In this document: piece after piece, positions 48,416-58,555 of the stretch
How positions within the stretch are numbered: position 1 is the stretch's first letter
How the letters are laid out: the number at the start of each line of letters is the position of its first letter
Source: Pipra filicauda
Taxonomy: Eukaryota > Chordata > Aves > Passeriformes > Pipridae
Length of the DNA stretch: 64,000 nucleotides
Assembly (NCBI RefSeq): GCF_003945595.2
Contig: NW_024104316.1
Coordinates: 930,001-994,000, forward strand
Direction: 5' to 3'
Made by a program: the position numbers and the translations under genes
Notes under the pieces: model-generated
The model's input: the letters and a program-made list of their open reading frames with translations, nothing else
Database searches by the model: none
Told to the model about the DNA's origin: nothing

Positions 48416-49514
48416 GCCACTCTGCTTATTCTCTCCAGTTCCATCCTGGCTAGTTGGTGTCTTTCAAAGTCTGTTCCACCCATCCAAAACCTGCAATTTT
48501 CCAGTGTGTTTTGGGCACTGCCTCTTGAAAGCAACTGGGTTTGTTTCTCTAGTGTGAGGTCAGTGGGGAGATGGAATGTCTAGACAGGGCCTTGCTTTGA
48601 AGTGCAAAAGAAGGGAGAGTTATGTGGAAATAGAAATGTCTTAGTTGCAGCTTCATGAGCAGTTGGTCTCAGACAGAAGACTGCAGTGGAGGGGTACAGA
48701 GTGTAGAGAGCCCATCAGCTTCATTTCTAGTGCCTTCCACCCTGCTGTGGTTCTCCCTGCAGCCCAAGGCTGGGCTTGGCTGTGGGAAGGGTAGGCAGCT
48801 CCAGTGTTGCTAATGCTGCAGAATCCCTTAGCCTGTGCCTTACAGCCTGGCAGATGCTGGGAAATAGGGCTCCACTGCTTTCTTTTTTCATAACATTACT
48901 AGTTTGTTAAACCTAGTTGGCTGCTGTGGTATGGGCAGAGAGGAGGTCAGGATTTTCTAATCGTGTTTAAGGGGTTCTGTATTGGGTTTTGCATTTCCTG
49001 CATGGAGCAAAAGCCAGCTCCAAGGGGCTGTGCCAATGTGCCAGTGGACAGCAGCTCACAGGGAATTCTCTACCTGTTTCTGTTCTGGGCAGTCTTTTTT
49101 CAGTCACATGTATGTCAAGGACTAGACTGTGGGCAGGTCCTACAATTCCCTGGTGTGCTGAAACTGAGCCTTTTGAAGTTGGAATTTTTTTGGTTCTGCT
49201 GTTGCAACTTCAGCTTACTCCTCCTCCTGTGGGGTTAGGATGCAGAGAATTACCAGCAACCAGTTTTTCTTTATCTGGTCCAGATGCCATGGGATTTTTT
49301 TCCTTCCATTTGACTGTAGCAAAACCATCTGCAGAGCTTCTTGCCTTGTCCTGACGGCTCAGATGTGTCTCTGGTTCTGTACTAATGCTGCTGTACAAGG
49401 CTGGTGTTGCAGAGACTGGAAGGTGGACAAGACTCAGCCAAGATCCCAGTAACACAAGATGGGCTGGTAGGATGGAGGCCACTGCACTCACATCCTCCCT
49501 TTGTTGCTGAATTT
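48416..49514. other. Intergenic stretch with nothing recognised
   Basis: Between the CNOT1 3' end and the retroviral remnant I see no gene, RNA or repeat family that I can name. Short open frames on both strands have no recognisable protein features. Confidence 0.6.
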
Positions 49515-50094
49515 TAGGAACTCTCTGAACATGGACAAAGAGTCAGGTTTAGAAAGGAGACATTGTTTATTCTGCACAGGGTGCAAGGTGGAAGTTTTTC
49601 CACAAATCAAGCACACCAAGGAATAAAAAAGTGAGAGAATTTAGGCACCAAAGTTTACATAACCCCACCTATCTAATACATAGTTACCTCCTACCTAATG
49701 CAGTCATTTAGCTTGTGCAACCCTTATGCAGTCCTTGTTACTGTGCCTGTGGGGACCTTTTCAGAGGTCTCTGGTGGTCGTTTGGGGAGCTGCCCCCGTC
49801 TCAGTTTCAAGCAAAGTTCAGCTCAGGCTGCACAGAACCCAAGGTTTAGTGCCAAAGGTGATCTGCAGCTGCAGCTCCATGTCTTCTAAACAACTGCCAA
49901 GCAGGGCATAAAATACCAAAGCTTTCCCTAAGGATAAAGGGACACCCGTTTGACACACCTGATAACATCTCTTTGTATTCAAAAGAGGGGTTAAAGGTGA
50001 GAATAATACCATCAGCTTCCATCTGCAACAGAGATCAAAGGAAGGGACAGAGAATTCTATTTAAAGATATAAAGAATTCTGCTTGAAGATATCA
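49515..50094 (-). repeat. Putative 3' LTR of the retroviral remnant
   Basis: On the minus strand an AAGGGAAGGAAT purine tract, resembling a polypurine tract, is followed by TGATATCT, a possible LTR start at 50094. An AATAAA (49571-49566, minus strand) precedes a short tail that would be R-U5. The lower boundary is only approximate and no target duplication was identified. Confidence 0.4.
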
Positions 50095-50154
50095 ATTCCT
50101 TCCCTTGGAAGCTTTTGAAATGTTTTATTAAACACTTGCACATTCTTTTGGCTA

Positions 50155-50949
50155 CTACTGTTCCCAATTATATTTAAATCTTGGAGGTAGGTGTTTCATG
50201 ATTCTCCACATTTGATATACAATCCCAGCACTGAAATAAAAAGCAGACAGGTTAGTTTTAAAGACAATTATGAGATGTACCATTTTATTAAAAATTCCTG
50301 GTGCTGTTGGAGCCCATCCAAATAAAATATTCCACCAATGGTGACTTCTATCTTTCTTCACTCTTTCCATTACCTGATGGATTTCTTTGCTGTCATGATA
50401 GACAGTAATCAAAGTCTTTCTACTACTCTGTTTAGCTTCTTTTAACAGCCTTTGCAAATTCTTATGTTGTAGCAATTTCTTTACTAGCGTAAGGCTTATA
50501 CCCACAGAGGTGAATTGTATAGTTAATTAAGCTATAATTTGTTTTTAATAGTTGGAAGGAAGTTACTGGGGCTGAGTAGTTAAAAATCACAGCCTCTGAT
50601 TTGGGTAAGTTTACAAACACAAAAATTAGAGTGTGATTTAACTGATTATCCATTTCTGTGTATTCCCAAGGAATACTAAAGCATACACACCCTTTAGCTA
50701 TGTTTAATACTGGGTTTATATTAATCTCTGGCCGAATTTCAAAGTTATGCTGTTCCATATCTAGGCAGGTATCTTGAGTTCAGTTGTATTTCTTTCACAG
50801 ACACACCCTTGTTCTTGTGCTATACAGGTGCTGACATTTGTCATCTGTTCCTTTCTCTGTTCTGTTGGATGCACTGTGGTTCCATTACTGATCATGCCTA
50901 GAGCAACAATAGGATGAATATCATAGTCTTTAGTTTTAAGTATAGTCAA
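50155..50949 (-). pseudogene. Broken retroviral envelope-like gene fragment
   Basis: Three overlapping minus-strand pieces (50949-50761, 50758-50462, 50505-50155) lie in two frames, so at least two shifts interrupt the gene. The visible features are N-glycosylation sequons (NGT, NVS, NTT, NYS), a CVC cysteine pair, and near the end a Trp-rich stretch followed by a hydrophobic segment of about 20 residues, as expected just before and within an envelope transmembrane anchor. Identification rests on these features and on position downstream of the integrase tail. The signal peptide and a clear surface/transmembrane cleavage site were not seen. Confidence 0.5.
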
Positions 50950-51539
50950 TATTAAATAGTATTTGTTGTTTCCCTACCTCCTTAATTACGTGTGGGTTGG
51001 TTTCCCAGGCTTGAGGGGGTTAAAGGTTTTCTTTTTACCTTTACTTGTATACAATGGCCTTCTGCTACTACCTCATCTCCTATGGCTCAGCAGTGATATT
51101 TACCTTCCTCCTCCTCCTTATGCATCAAAGGAAATTCTAGAGAGTATATATTGTTGGATTCCCATCTAGTTGCAACAGTAATAATTTCAATTCTCTTCCA
51201 TCCTCATTAAACCATTGTACAATTGATTTCTTGTTACAGTATTTGACTGGACAAGAAAGGACAAAAGTATTATCTATGTGAGTTTCCTATTCAGAAGGAT
51301 TAAGGCAATTCAGGAAAACATGTCACAGTAAGGGGCTTAATCAATGTAAAATTATACCAACATTATACCAAGTTTGACATCTGACACTGTCTCAACAGTC
51401 CTGGTTTGTGCAATTGTGTTTGTGTAAAACAATTACTGCAATTAGAAATGCTCCTACCCCTTGAGGGCATTCAAGTTCTGTGTAAGACAGGCTTTCTTCC
51501 CAGGTACAGTTCATTAAGTTACTTCTTAATTTTTTTAGT

Positions 51540-51871
51540 CCCAAAGATATCCGGAGGGGGTGGCTTCTCACTTATCTAGTCCTGTAGTTTTCTTCCCTCA
51601 TAAGTGGTGGTTCCAGAGCTCTAGTCCCTGAAGTTTCATAGCCATGTCTTGGGAGGAGAACCTGCTACAGTCCTTTCCAGTGTTCCTGTAGTGTCCCATC
51701 ATTCCACAGTCTCACACAGATCCAATCTCCTGCCTGGAATTTGTGAACAGGAAGGTCCAATCCAATCCAATTGGATTTCTGTGTTGAAGGGTTTAGTGTT
51801 GTCAGCAGCTCCAGCTGCCAGATGTTTACTCTGAGCTGCCAGCTGGATTTCTGCCCTCTTAATCTGGACAA
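51540..51871 (-). pseudogene. Retroviral integrase C-terminal fragment (broken)
   Basis: A minus-strand reading carries the motif HKFQAGDWICVRLWNDG followed by a WKG run. This matches the C-terminal, DNA-binding GPY/F-type module of gammaretroviral integrases (a GDW core, Trp spacing, then WKGP in intact copies). A stop codon directly after the WKGL run ends this reading; similarity to the family's tail then continues in other frames to about 51540. The catalytic domain is missing. Confidence 0.6.
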
Positions 51872-51875
51872 GGAG

Positions 51876-52230
51876 CTGCTCTTGCCTTAAATTTCTGATG
51901 CTGAATTAGGGAACCCACTTGCTGTTCTGACAGTGTATGCCTGACTTCCTAAAACAGCTGCTGGGAGGTCTGGGGTTTCTTAAGGCCTCTGGAAGGTGAT
52001 ATTTGTGCTCCAGAGCTCTCACTGTACAATAATGCCACCCAAAATCCCTTCAGTGCTGTCAAGATACTTCTTTATGTAGAGGTAGCTCAAAAGCCACATG
52101 CCTTATAAGGGACAAGTGGGCCTATAGTCAATCTTGCCATCTGTCCTCCCTGCTGCAGGACTGATGTCCAGAGGCTGCCCTTCCCCTTGGATCAGTCCTG
52201 GGCAGGTCCTGTCCAGGGGCAGTGAGGTTT
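51876..52230 (-). other. SETD6 3' flank, no clear poly(A) signal
   Basis: This short stretch lies between the SETD6 stop and the retroviral fragment. No AATAAA is present on the minus strand. A CATAAA variant occurs near 52073. Part of it may be further decayed retroviral sequence. Confidence 0.45.
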
Positions 52231-55200
52231 CTATCGTACCAGCTCCAGCAGCTGATGCAAGATCCTTTTCTGTCCGTAGCGCACGTGCAGAGCCTGCTGC
52301 TCCCTTCGACTCAGTTTCTCATAAGCCTCCTTGTTATTTAGCAAGTCCTGCTCTGCTTTCAGGTCTGACCTGTAGGACTCCAGGGTCAGCAGCACACTGT
52401 CATAAAGGAGCTTCTTGCATGGGGTTTTTAGTCTGGAGAGAGCCTCGTTGGAAAGGGTAGAGTTTTCCTCTTCCTCACTGTCATCTTCCCAGCCATCTTG
52501 TTCCTTATACTCCTTGAATTCTTCTTCTGACATGCACAGCACCTGTAATGACCCAGGCAAAGGGACAAGTCACTGGCAGTGTGAGCACATCAGGCTTTCT
52601 CCTCTGTGGAAGAGCCACGTGGAGCAGGTGAGTTATTCCTCAGCCACACTAAAGGTTAACAGACTGAAACCGGCTTAGAAGAACGTTCAAATAGAAAACC
52701 TGGACACCTCAGCTGTCACCTACGAAGTTTTGAAAGCTCCCTAGAACAGCAGTGGCCATGGAGTGAGCTGTTCAAAACAGGTACGAGTACAGATGGGTGG
52801 CTAGTTGAGGAGCCACAGCCCCTGCCACTGTTCATGCAGGAGTGTTGGTACCAAACTGCCTTCCCGTGCTTGTCCCCTCCACTGAGCCCTTCTGCACTGC
52901 TGGTTAGCCCAGCTGCACTCCATGCTCTCCTTGCGTAGCTCTCTCCCCCCTCCCTGGCTGTGCTCACCTTCAGGGTCACGGACAGCTCTTCCTCTGTCAG
53001 CACCTCATCCCAGCCAAGCACAAAGGCACCTTCCTCGCCCACCATCTCCAGCTGGCACAAGAAGTCCCACTGCTCTGAGACCAGCTGCTGCTGCGCTTCG
53101 CTGCTGGCACCTGTTTGAAGACAGCAGAGCTGCAACCCCACCGGGGCGGGGGGCGAGCGGAGAAGGGCAAACAGGAGGCAGAAAACAAGGCGTGGCCCCA
53201 GCACCTGAAATGCTGTGGATCAGGCATTATTTTTTGTGTCACACTCGATCCCTGCTCCATCCCATCCCTGTGTACCCGGATCCCTGCCCCGTCCCCTCCC
53301 GGGTGCCCGCGGGTGGCACTCACGCCGCAGCGCCGCCGCGCGCACCGTCACCATCTGGATGTCGGCGGTGTCGTGGGTGTTGCCGGGGTAGGGCTCGGCG
53401 AAGCCGTACATGTGCAGCAGCTGCCAGTTGGCCATCTGCCCGTAGGTGTTGAAGATCTCCTGGCCCTTCCCCACGGGCTGTGTGGTCACCATTCGCAAGC
53501 AGTGCTGCGGGCAGGGAGAGGGAGCTCAGAGCTGTGCTGCTCCGCCGGGGAAACGCGGGGTTTGAGAGCGGCTCAGATGACCCCCAGCTCTCACTAACCA
53601 ACTCCAAACACGCAGCAGGGCTTCATATTAACAAGATCCAGGCCAGACTTGCTGCCCAGGGATGTGTCTCCATTCCCAAAGGCCTCATGAAAGGGGAGCC
53701 AGGCTGTGACAATGCCTGGCACAGCAGCTTTGCACTCACAGGAGAGTACTCCAGGTTGGCGTTGTGGTTGGCCACGTGATTCAAAATATCTGCTACAGGC
53801 ACCATCATGGGAGGATTGGGCCCCTTCTCATCTTCATCTTCCTCCTCCAAAGGTTCCTGAAAGCTATAAAGAAGGGAGATGAAGACAAGCCTGTGGTTCA
53901 TGTGGCAGCACAGGGCAAGCTTCATCTTATACTTACATTCTCATGCAACCGCAACCTTTAAGTAACAGCCTCAAATCTTTCCTATGATCCTGCTCCTTGT
54001 CCTTACTCCCTGTCAGAGCAGAGCCTTCACTTCTCACCTGTAGGCCATGACAAATGCCACCAGCTCCTTATACAATTCCAGAGTGTGCAGCTTGGGGTCA
54101 AAGACATCAGGGTGGGACTCCATGAAAGGGAGGATGATGGAGCTGTACTCCAGGTGGATGTTAGCTAGATCCTTGTCCACGGCTTCTGGAATGCCTGTGC
54201 CCTGCAGGAGCCTTGTTCGCTCTTCTTCAGGCCTGTTGCAAGAAAAACGGAGGTTGTGCCTCAAGGAGAAGAGTCTACAGACTGCTTCCTCCTTCAAAAT
54301 GTCAGCTCCCCCCTGCTCTGCAGATCCCTGTTCTCTGGCTGTGCCTGTAGCATAACTTCATGGTAGTCCCTCAGGCTCCTGCCAGTGCCAGCACAGGGCT
54401 GGAACAGAGGGCTGGGGTTGCCCAGTAGGACCAGATCCATGCCCAGGACCCTGCTCAGCAGCCCCTGGGCTGTGCCTGCATCCAGCTGCCAGCCTGGGCC
54501 TCCCCCCAGCCCTGCCTGGTTTCACCTTACCAGAACATGGGGTGATCCAGGCTCCGGAAATCCTGCCAGAGGGAGAAATACGGCTGCCACTGGGAGCTGC
54601 TGGCTGTGTACTCGTGCAGCAGGGCCAGCAGGAGAGGGACCCACCCGGACTGGCTCTGCAGGGACTCCTGGGCTGAAGAACCAGACACGGTGGAGAAAAC
54701 GTAAGTTGATCTTGAGGTGTTTTTTTCCTCAAAGAACCAAAGCCTGACACCACAAGCCTCAGTCCCACCTTCACCCTGGAGGCAGGAGTTCTGCTTGCAC
54801 TCTGCTTTGTCTTAGTCTGTCCTGAGCTGAACCACAAGCTGCTCCTCTGCAGCTCTCCCAGACCCTACTGCCCTGCCATCCTCAGCCTGAGCCTGTGGGT
54901 GCCTTCAGAAACCAAGGAACTGTTCTTTTCCCTACAAGGGCCTGTCCTGGGCCTCCAGGGAAACCTAAGTGACATGAGCCTGTCACTTGGAAGTTGGAGA
55001 TATTGGACTATTGGGCTTTTCTCCCTGCCCGACAGAGCTCCAGGCTCCTTTAGGGAACCCCCTTCCTGGCTGGTATCTAACAACCCTCCAGGAGGAACGT
55101 CCCCAAGGCTTAATCCCAGACCCATTAATTCTTTTAAAAAGCAAAGCAAACTCGAGTGCCACGAGAAGCTTGCGCTCACCTTCCTGCAGGAGGGTGTGGA

Positions 55201-55629
55201 TGGAGGTGGTGTGCTGGGACAGCAGCGCCGTGCGAGGGATGGTGAACAGGACCTCTCCCGTCTCCAGCTCCTCGGCGGCCAACAGGCCGTACCCCGCCAC
55301 CGCGCCCTCCCTGCTCAGGCGCACCTGGGCCGGGAGAGGAGCGGTGACGGGCGGGCCGGAGACACCGGAGCGGCCCGGGGGAGGCCCGGCCCGGCCCGCA
55401 CTGCCTCACCTTGGGGCTGAGCTCCACCCCGGCCCGCCTGCACCACGACAGGAACGCGGAGAGGGGGTCGGTGCTGCCCTTCCCCCCGGAACCACTCCCG
55501 GCCGCCGCCTGTGGATGGAAACACGGCGTGAAGGGGAAGGAGCCGCAGGGCCGATCGCGGAGCCCCGGTAAGGGCCGGGGTCTCCCCCGGTGCCCCCCAT
55601 ACCTTGAACCTCTTGGGCGCCGACGCCAT
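52231..55629 (-). CDS. SETD6: SETD6, SET-domain protein-lysine methyltransferase (9 exons)
   Basis: In mammals SETD6 monomethylates nuclear proteins, best known RELA at Lys310. Exons in order: 55603-55629, 55410-55508, 55180-55324, 54531-54672, 54038-54232, 53740-53863, 53324-53504, 52968-53110, 52231-52542. All phases join, giving 455 residues and TAG (human about 473). Exon 3 carries the start of the SET domain ([18 protein letters not shown]). The [12 protein letters not shown] motif (exon 6) and [12 protein letters not shown] (exon 7) are the SAM-binding and catalytic signatures. Exons 8-9 form the Rubisco-LSMT-type substrate-binding domain, including an acidic Glu/Asp run near residue 370. 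The ATG at 55629 (MASAPKRFK) resembles the mammalian start. The frame stays open further upstream, but there is no homology there. Confidence 0.95.
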
Positions 55630-55640
55630 GACGGAGCCCA

Positions 55641-55661
55641 CACGTGGTTCCGCACCACGTG
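55641..55661 (-). promoter_or_regulatory. SETD6: Paired CACGTG E-boxes at the SETD6 5' end
   Basis: CACGTG occurs at 55641-55646 and again at 55656-55661, within 33 bases of the SETD6 start codon. The 8-bp arms CACGTGGT and ACCACGTG form a perfect inverted repeat around TCCGC. Such sites bind USF, MYC/MAX or TFE-type factors. The surrounding GC- and CpG-rich DNA (55200-55800) looks like a CpG-island promoter. Confidence 0.5.
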
Positions 55662-55762
55662 GTGCCGCGGGCCCTTCCGAGTGGGCAGGGAGGCTCTGCC
55701 CCCTCCCCGCGGGGCTGACGGTGGTCGCGGAGGGACAGAAAGGGCCGGGGGCGGGGGCCGCG

Positions 55763-56059
55763 GAAACGCGCCCGGCAAACTGAGGGGTTCGGGCGTTTCT
55801 CTGCGGGCTCTGGGGTGGTCGTAGAACCTCCTGTGGGGTCAGGGGACCTCTGAGCACCTCCCTGAAGGGTCTGGGGTCCTTGTGGTGCCTCTCGGTGGGA
55901 TCCAGGGACCACCCCGTGTCTGTCTGCGGTGTCTGGGGACGCTGTGGGGTCTCTCTGAGGGGCTCCTCAGGTCTCTCCCTGCATTTTGCTGCCTCCATCC
56001 CACCCCGGGGGGCTGCACTGCTGGGCTCACACCTCCAGGCGTGGGTTAAAAACAGCGGG
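55763..56059. other. GC-rich SETD6 upstream flank, loosely repetitive
   Basis: This stretch contains several imperfect repeats of a GTCTGGGGTC / TGTGGGGTCTCTC theme about 40-50 bp apart, a degenerate minisatellite. Long open frames here arise from base composition and have no recognisable protein features. Confidence 0.45.
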
Positions 56060-56236
56060 CTCTAATTAATCAGGATAATTAAGCTCGTGCTCTTGTTCTG
56101 TCGAGACCATCCCCCTCCACCCTGCGTGGGGCTCTGATCTCCCTCCAGGGCAGTCCCGCGGCTCATTAGTCCCGGCCCCAGTCCCGGCAGAAGGGGGGCC
56201 GGTGCCATCGCTGGCGGCTCTAATTAAGCCAATTAG
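56060..56236. promoter_or_regulatory. Cluster of TAAT/ATTA motifs in GC-rich DNA
   Basis: CTCTAATTAATCAGGATAATTAAG (in two adjacent parts, 56060-56083), CTCATTAGT (56162-56170) and TCTAATTAAGCCAATTAG (56218-56235) stand out as AT-rich islands in very GC-rich sequence. TAATTA is the core of homeodomain binding sites. This could be a conserved non-coding enhancer; conservation cannot be tested here. Confidence 0.35.
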
Positions 56237-56577
56237 TGCGCACGAGGTGTTTGAAGAGGCCCCACGGGGCTCTCCGCGGGCTGTCCCTGGTGCTCCCCCA
56301 CCCCACCAGCCTTTGGGGTCGGCTTTAATCACCTCCAGCCCCTCCCGGGCTGGACTGGCAGGGTGGGTTCCCTGAGGGACGGAGGGGTCCCATCCTGCAT
56401 TACGGGCAAGAAGGGCAAGAGAATATGTGGGGCGGCCTTTGGGTGCCCACCCGAGCTCACGGTTCCTCCGAGGGCTCCGTGTCTCTGTAACCCAACTCCT
56501 CGCAGCCGCCTCCCTCCCGCCTTACCCCGCTCCTGCAAAAGCGCTGCTGGCGCTCGGACCCGAACCGAGGTTGCTGC

Positions 56578-56767
56578 AGCCCCAGAGCACGGACCCCAAA
56601 CCCCTGTGCGATCCCAGCCCCAGAACACGGACTCCAAACCCCTGTGCGATCTCAGCCCCAGAACACGGACCCCAAACCCCTGTGCGATCTCAGCCCCAGA
56701 GCACGGACCCCAAACCCCTGTGCGATCCCAGCCCCAGAGCACGGACCCCAAACCCCTGTGCGATCCC
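56578..56767 (+). repeat. Minisatellite: five tandem copies of a 38-bp unit
   Basis: The unit begins AGCCCCAGAGCACGGACCCC and ends CTGTGCGATCCC. Copies start at 56578, 56616, 56654, 56692 and 56730, all exactly 38 bp, with only a few substitutions (GAGCAC/GAACAC, CCC/CTC). A partial sixth begins at 56768 and then diverges. Because 38 is not a multiple of three, the unit is read in all frames, and the long open frames here are artefacts of the repeat. Confidence 0.95.
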
Positions 56768-57159
56768 AGCCCCGAGCGGGGACCCCCCGGCGCAGAGCAC
56801 GGCCCCTGTACGATCACATCCCCTCCCCGCTCCCCTCCCACGGCAGGACCCTCCCGCCTCCCTCTGGGAGCTCCGGGGAGCGGCGGAGGTTTTACAGCCG
56901 CTCCCGCATCATCCCGCTCCCCTCCCTGCCAGCGCATCCCTACGGCACCGCATCTTCCCAGGGCGCATCCCCGTGCCGGATCAGTGCCCGCGGGATTCCC
57001 AGGAGCCGGGTGTTCAGCCCGGTGTGCGCTGGCAGCCTCGCTGGGGTGCTGTGGGGGTGGGAGAGGTCAAAGCAGGTCCCCACACCGTCCTTCCAAACGC
57101 TGCAGCAAAGTGGGGTCCCCCCTGCCTGTCCTGGACATCCCCCCGAACCCCAGACAGGA

Positions 57160-57232
57160 GCCTGGATAGCTCAGTTGGGAGAGCATCAGACTTTTAATCT
57201 GAGGGTCCAGGGTTCAAGCCCCTGTTCAGGCG
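57160..57232 (+). tRNA. tRNA-Lys (anticodon TTT)
   Basis: The 73-base sequence folds as a complete cloverleaf. The acceptor stem GCCTGGA pairs with TTCAGGC, leaving discriminator G at 57232. The D arm holds TAGCTCAG, and the anticodon stem TCAGA/TCTGA (57186-57190 and 57198-57202) surrounds the loop CTTTTAA with anticodon TTT at 57193-57195. The T arm contains GGTTCAAGCC. The A- and B-box promoters for RNA polymerase III are intact. It resembles the usual vertebrate tRNA-Lys-TTT with a few changes, and there is no intron. Only a TTT, not TTTT, follows closely, so the terminator is weak or further on. It decodes AAA and AAG lysine codons. Confidence 0.96.
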
Positions 57233-57889
57233 GTGGCTTTATCCTTTAGGAGCAAGAAAGGGGAGCCTCGTGGGCAGCAACAGCATCCCCTCCTGCTGCT
57301 GGAGTCCCTGCTTCTTTTCCCACCACCATCTCCCCCAGAAACGTTCCAGGTCCAGCTCATTCCCATCTGACACCCTCACAGCACCGCTCTCTTCTTCCAG
57401 TCACCCAGGAGTGCAAAGAGAGGGATCCCACACTGTGATGGCAAGACAGGCAAGGCTGTTACACATGAAAATAGTGAGAAATAGAAGGGATAGGAGAGAG
57501 AGGCACAGCAGAGCTGGAGGGACAGAAGAAAGGGCTGGAGTGGGTACTGGGGACTCAGGGATGATCCTGGGCTTAGGTCACCTCAGGCTGGGGGTGAGGA
57601 AAGCAAGTGGGGGGATCCTGGGGCTGAGTGTGGTTTTGCCTTGTGGAGGTCTGCAATACCCTCCCCGGGCCTTTTGGCATGTCCAGGCCCTCCCTCACCT
57701 CTGGGTGTTGCTCTTCCCTATCCTCCCTCCTCTCTGTTCCATTTTGGGCCCGTGCCCACCCCAGCTCAGGCAGACGCTCCCGGGAACCCACCCCTGGTGC
57801 ACGGGATGCCACCCCTGCTGCCCTGGCCTTGGCAAGGCTGGGGGGGGACAGTGGTGTGTTTTTACAAGACACTGCACCCCCATCAACCC
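57233..57889. other. GC-rich intergenic stretch, nothing recognised
   Basis: Between the tRNA gene and the 3' end of the kinase gene I see no exon, repeat array or RNA. Long open frames on the + strand have no protein features. Confidence 0.6.
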
Positions 57890-58555
57890 ACGAGCTTATT
57901 TTATTGTCCCGGTGAACTTTGCTTCCCAGCGGCTCCGATCCTTCCACGCGCACGCGCCGTGGCTCGGGCCGAGCGCCGGCCTGCGCCTCCGTCGGCATTC
58001 ATTTCTTGCCAGCAAGAAAACAAAGAGATAATAAATAGGAAGCTTATTTGTGGGGAGGGCCCAGGGGATGGCCTGGGGTCACGGGCCAGGCTGTGCCTGG
58101 CCCCGGCCGGGCCAGCGGGGGGGCTGCAGGCGGGACAGCCCAGCCCCGGGCCGTGCACTCTGCGGGGCTGGGCATCGCCAGCCCGGGGGGGCCAGGGGGA
58201 TATAGCAATCTCTATTTAATTACAGTAAAATAGACTATTTAAAAAATTATTTCTAGTAGTTAAAAAAGTGTCGTGGTCCATCGCACCCCGGCAGGGTCAG
58301 GGAGCTGTCCTGGGGTTTGGGGACGAGCCAGTCGGTGCAGGGATGGACCCCAGTCCGCTTCGCCCTCGGGAGGGCCCATCCTGGGGGGTCTCTCACAGAA
58401 GGTGCTCTGAGGGGGCTGGCAGGGTGGCCACCATGGGTGACAAAGCAGGGCACCATGCCCCCTGCCAGCCCCATGGCACTGGCAGACCAAAGGCAGGGGA
58501 ACGGGTGCCCTCCCACCCAGACCCCACAGCAGGGCTGGTCCCTCACCCCAGGGCC
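57890..58555 (-). other. Probable 3'UTR of the SNRK-like gene
   Basis: After the stop codon at 58556-58558 the minus strand runs to an AATAAA at 57905-57900, a likely poly(A) signal. An AT-rich island at 58199-58269, rich in TTTAAAT and AATAATT, contrasts sharply with its GC-rich surroundings and may be a conserved 3'UTR element. The end point is inferred. Confidence 0.55.

Larger units (their letters stand above)
49515..51875 (-). mobile_element. Decayed endogenous retrovirus fragment (integrase tail, env-like, 3' LTR)
   Basis: Read on the minus strand, the order is the C-terminal end of an integrase (about 51871 down to 51540), an envelope-like segment (50949 to 50155), then a purine-rich tract and LTR-like sequence down to about 49515. 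That is the normal order of the 3' half of a provirus. Gag, reverse transcriptase and the 5' LTR are absent. Frames are broken by stops and shifts, so it cannot encode working proteins. The integrase tail type suggests a class I (gammaretrovirus-like) element. It lies between the convergent 3' ends of CNOT1 and SETD6, in the same orientation as SETD6. Confidence 0.65.

Noticed and set aside
55630..55998. Upstream extension of SETD6 to an earlier ATG
   Set aside because: The frame is open to 55998, but the extra residues are compositional and the ATG at 55629 matches the mammalian start.
56363..57249. Long + strand open frames of 200-270 codons
   Set aside because: They run through the 38-bp minisatellite and into the tRNA gene, in several overlapping frames. 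They are products of GC-rich repeats, not a protein.
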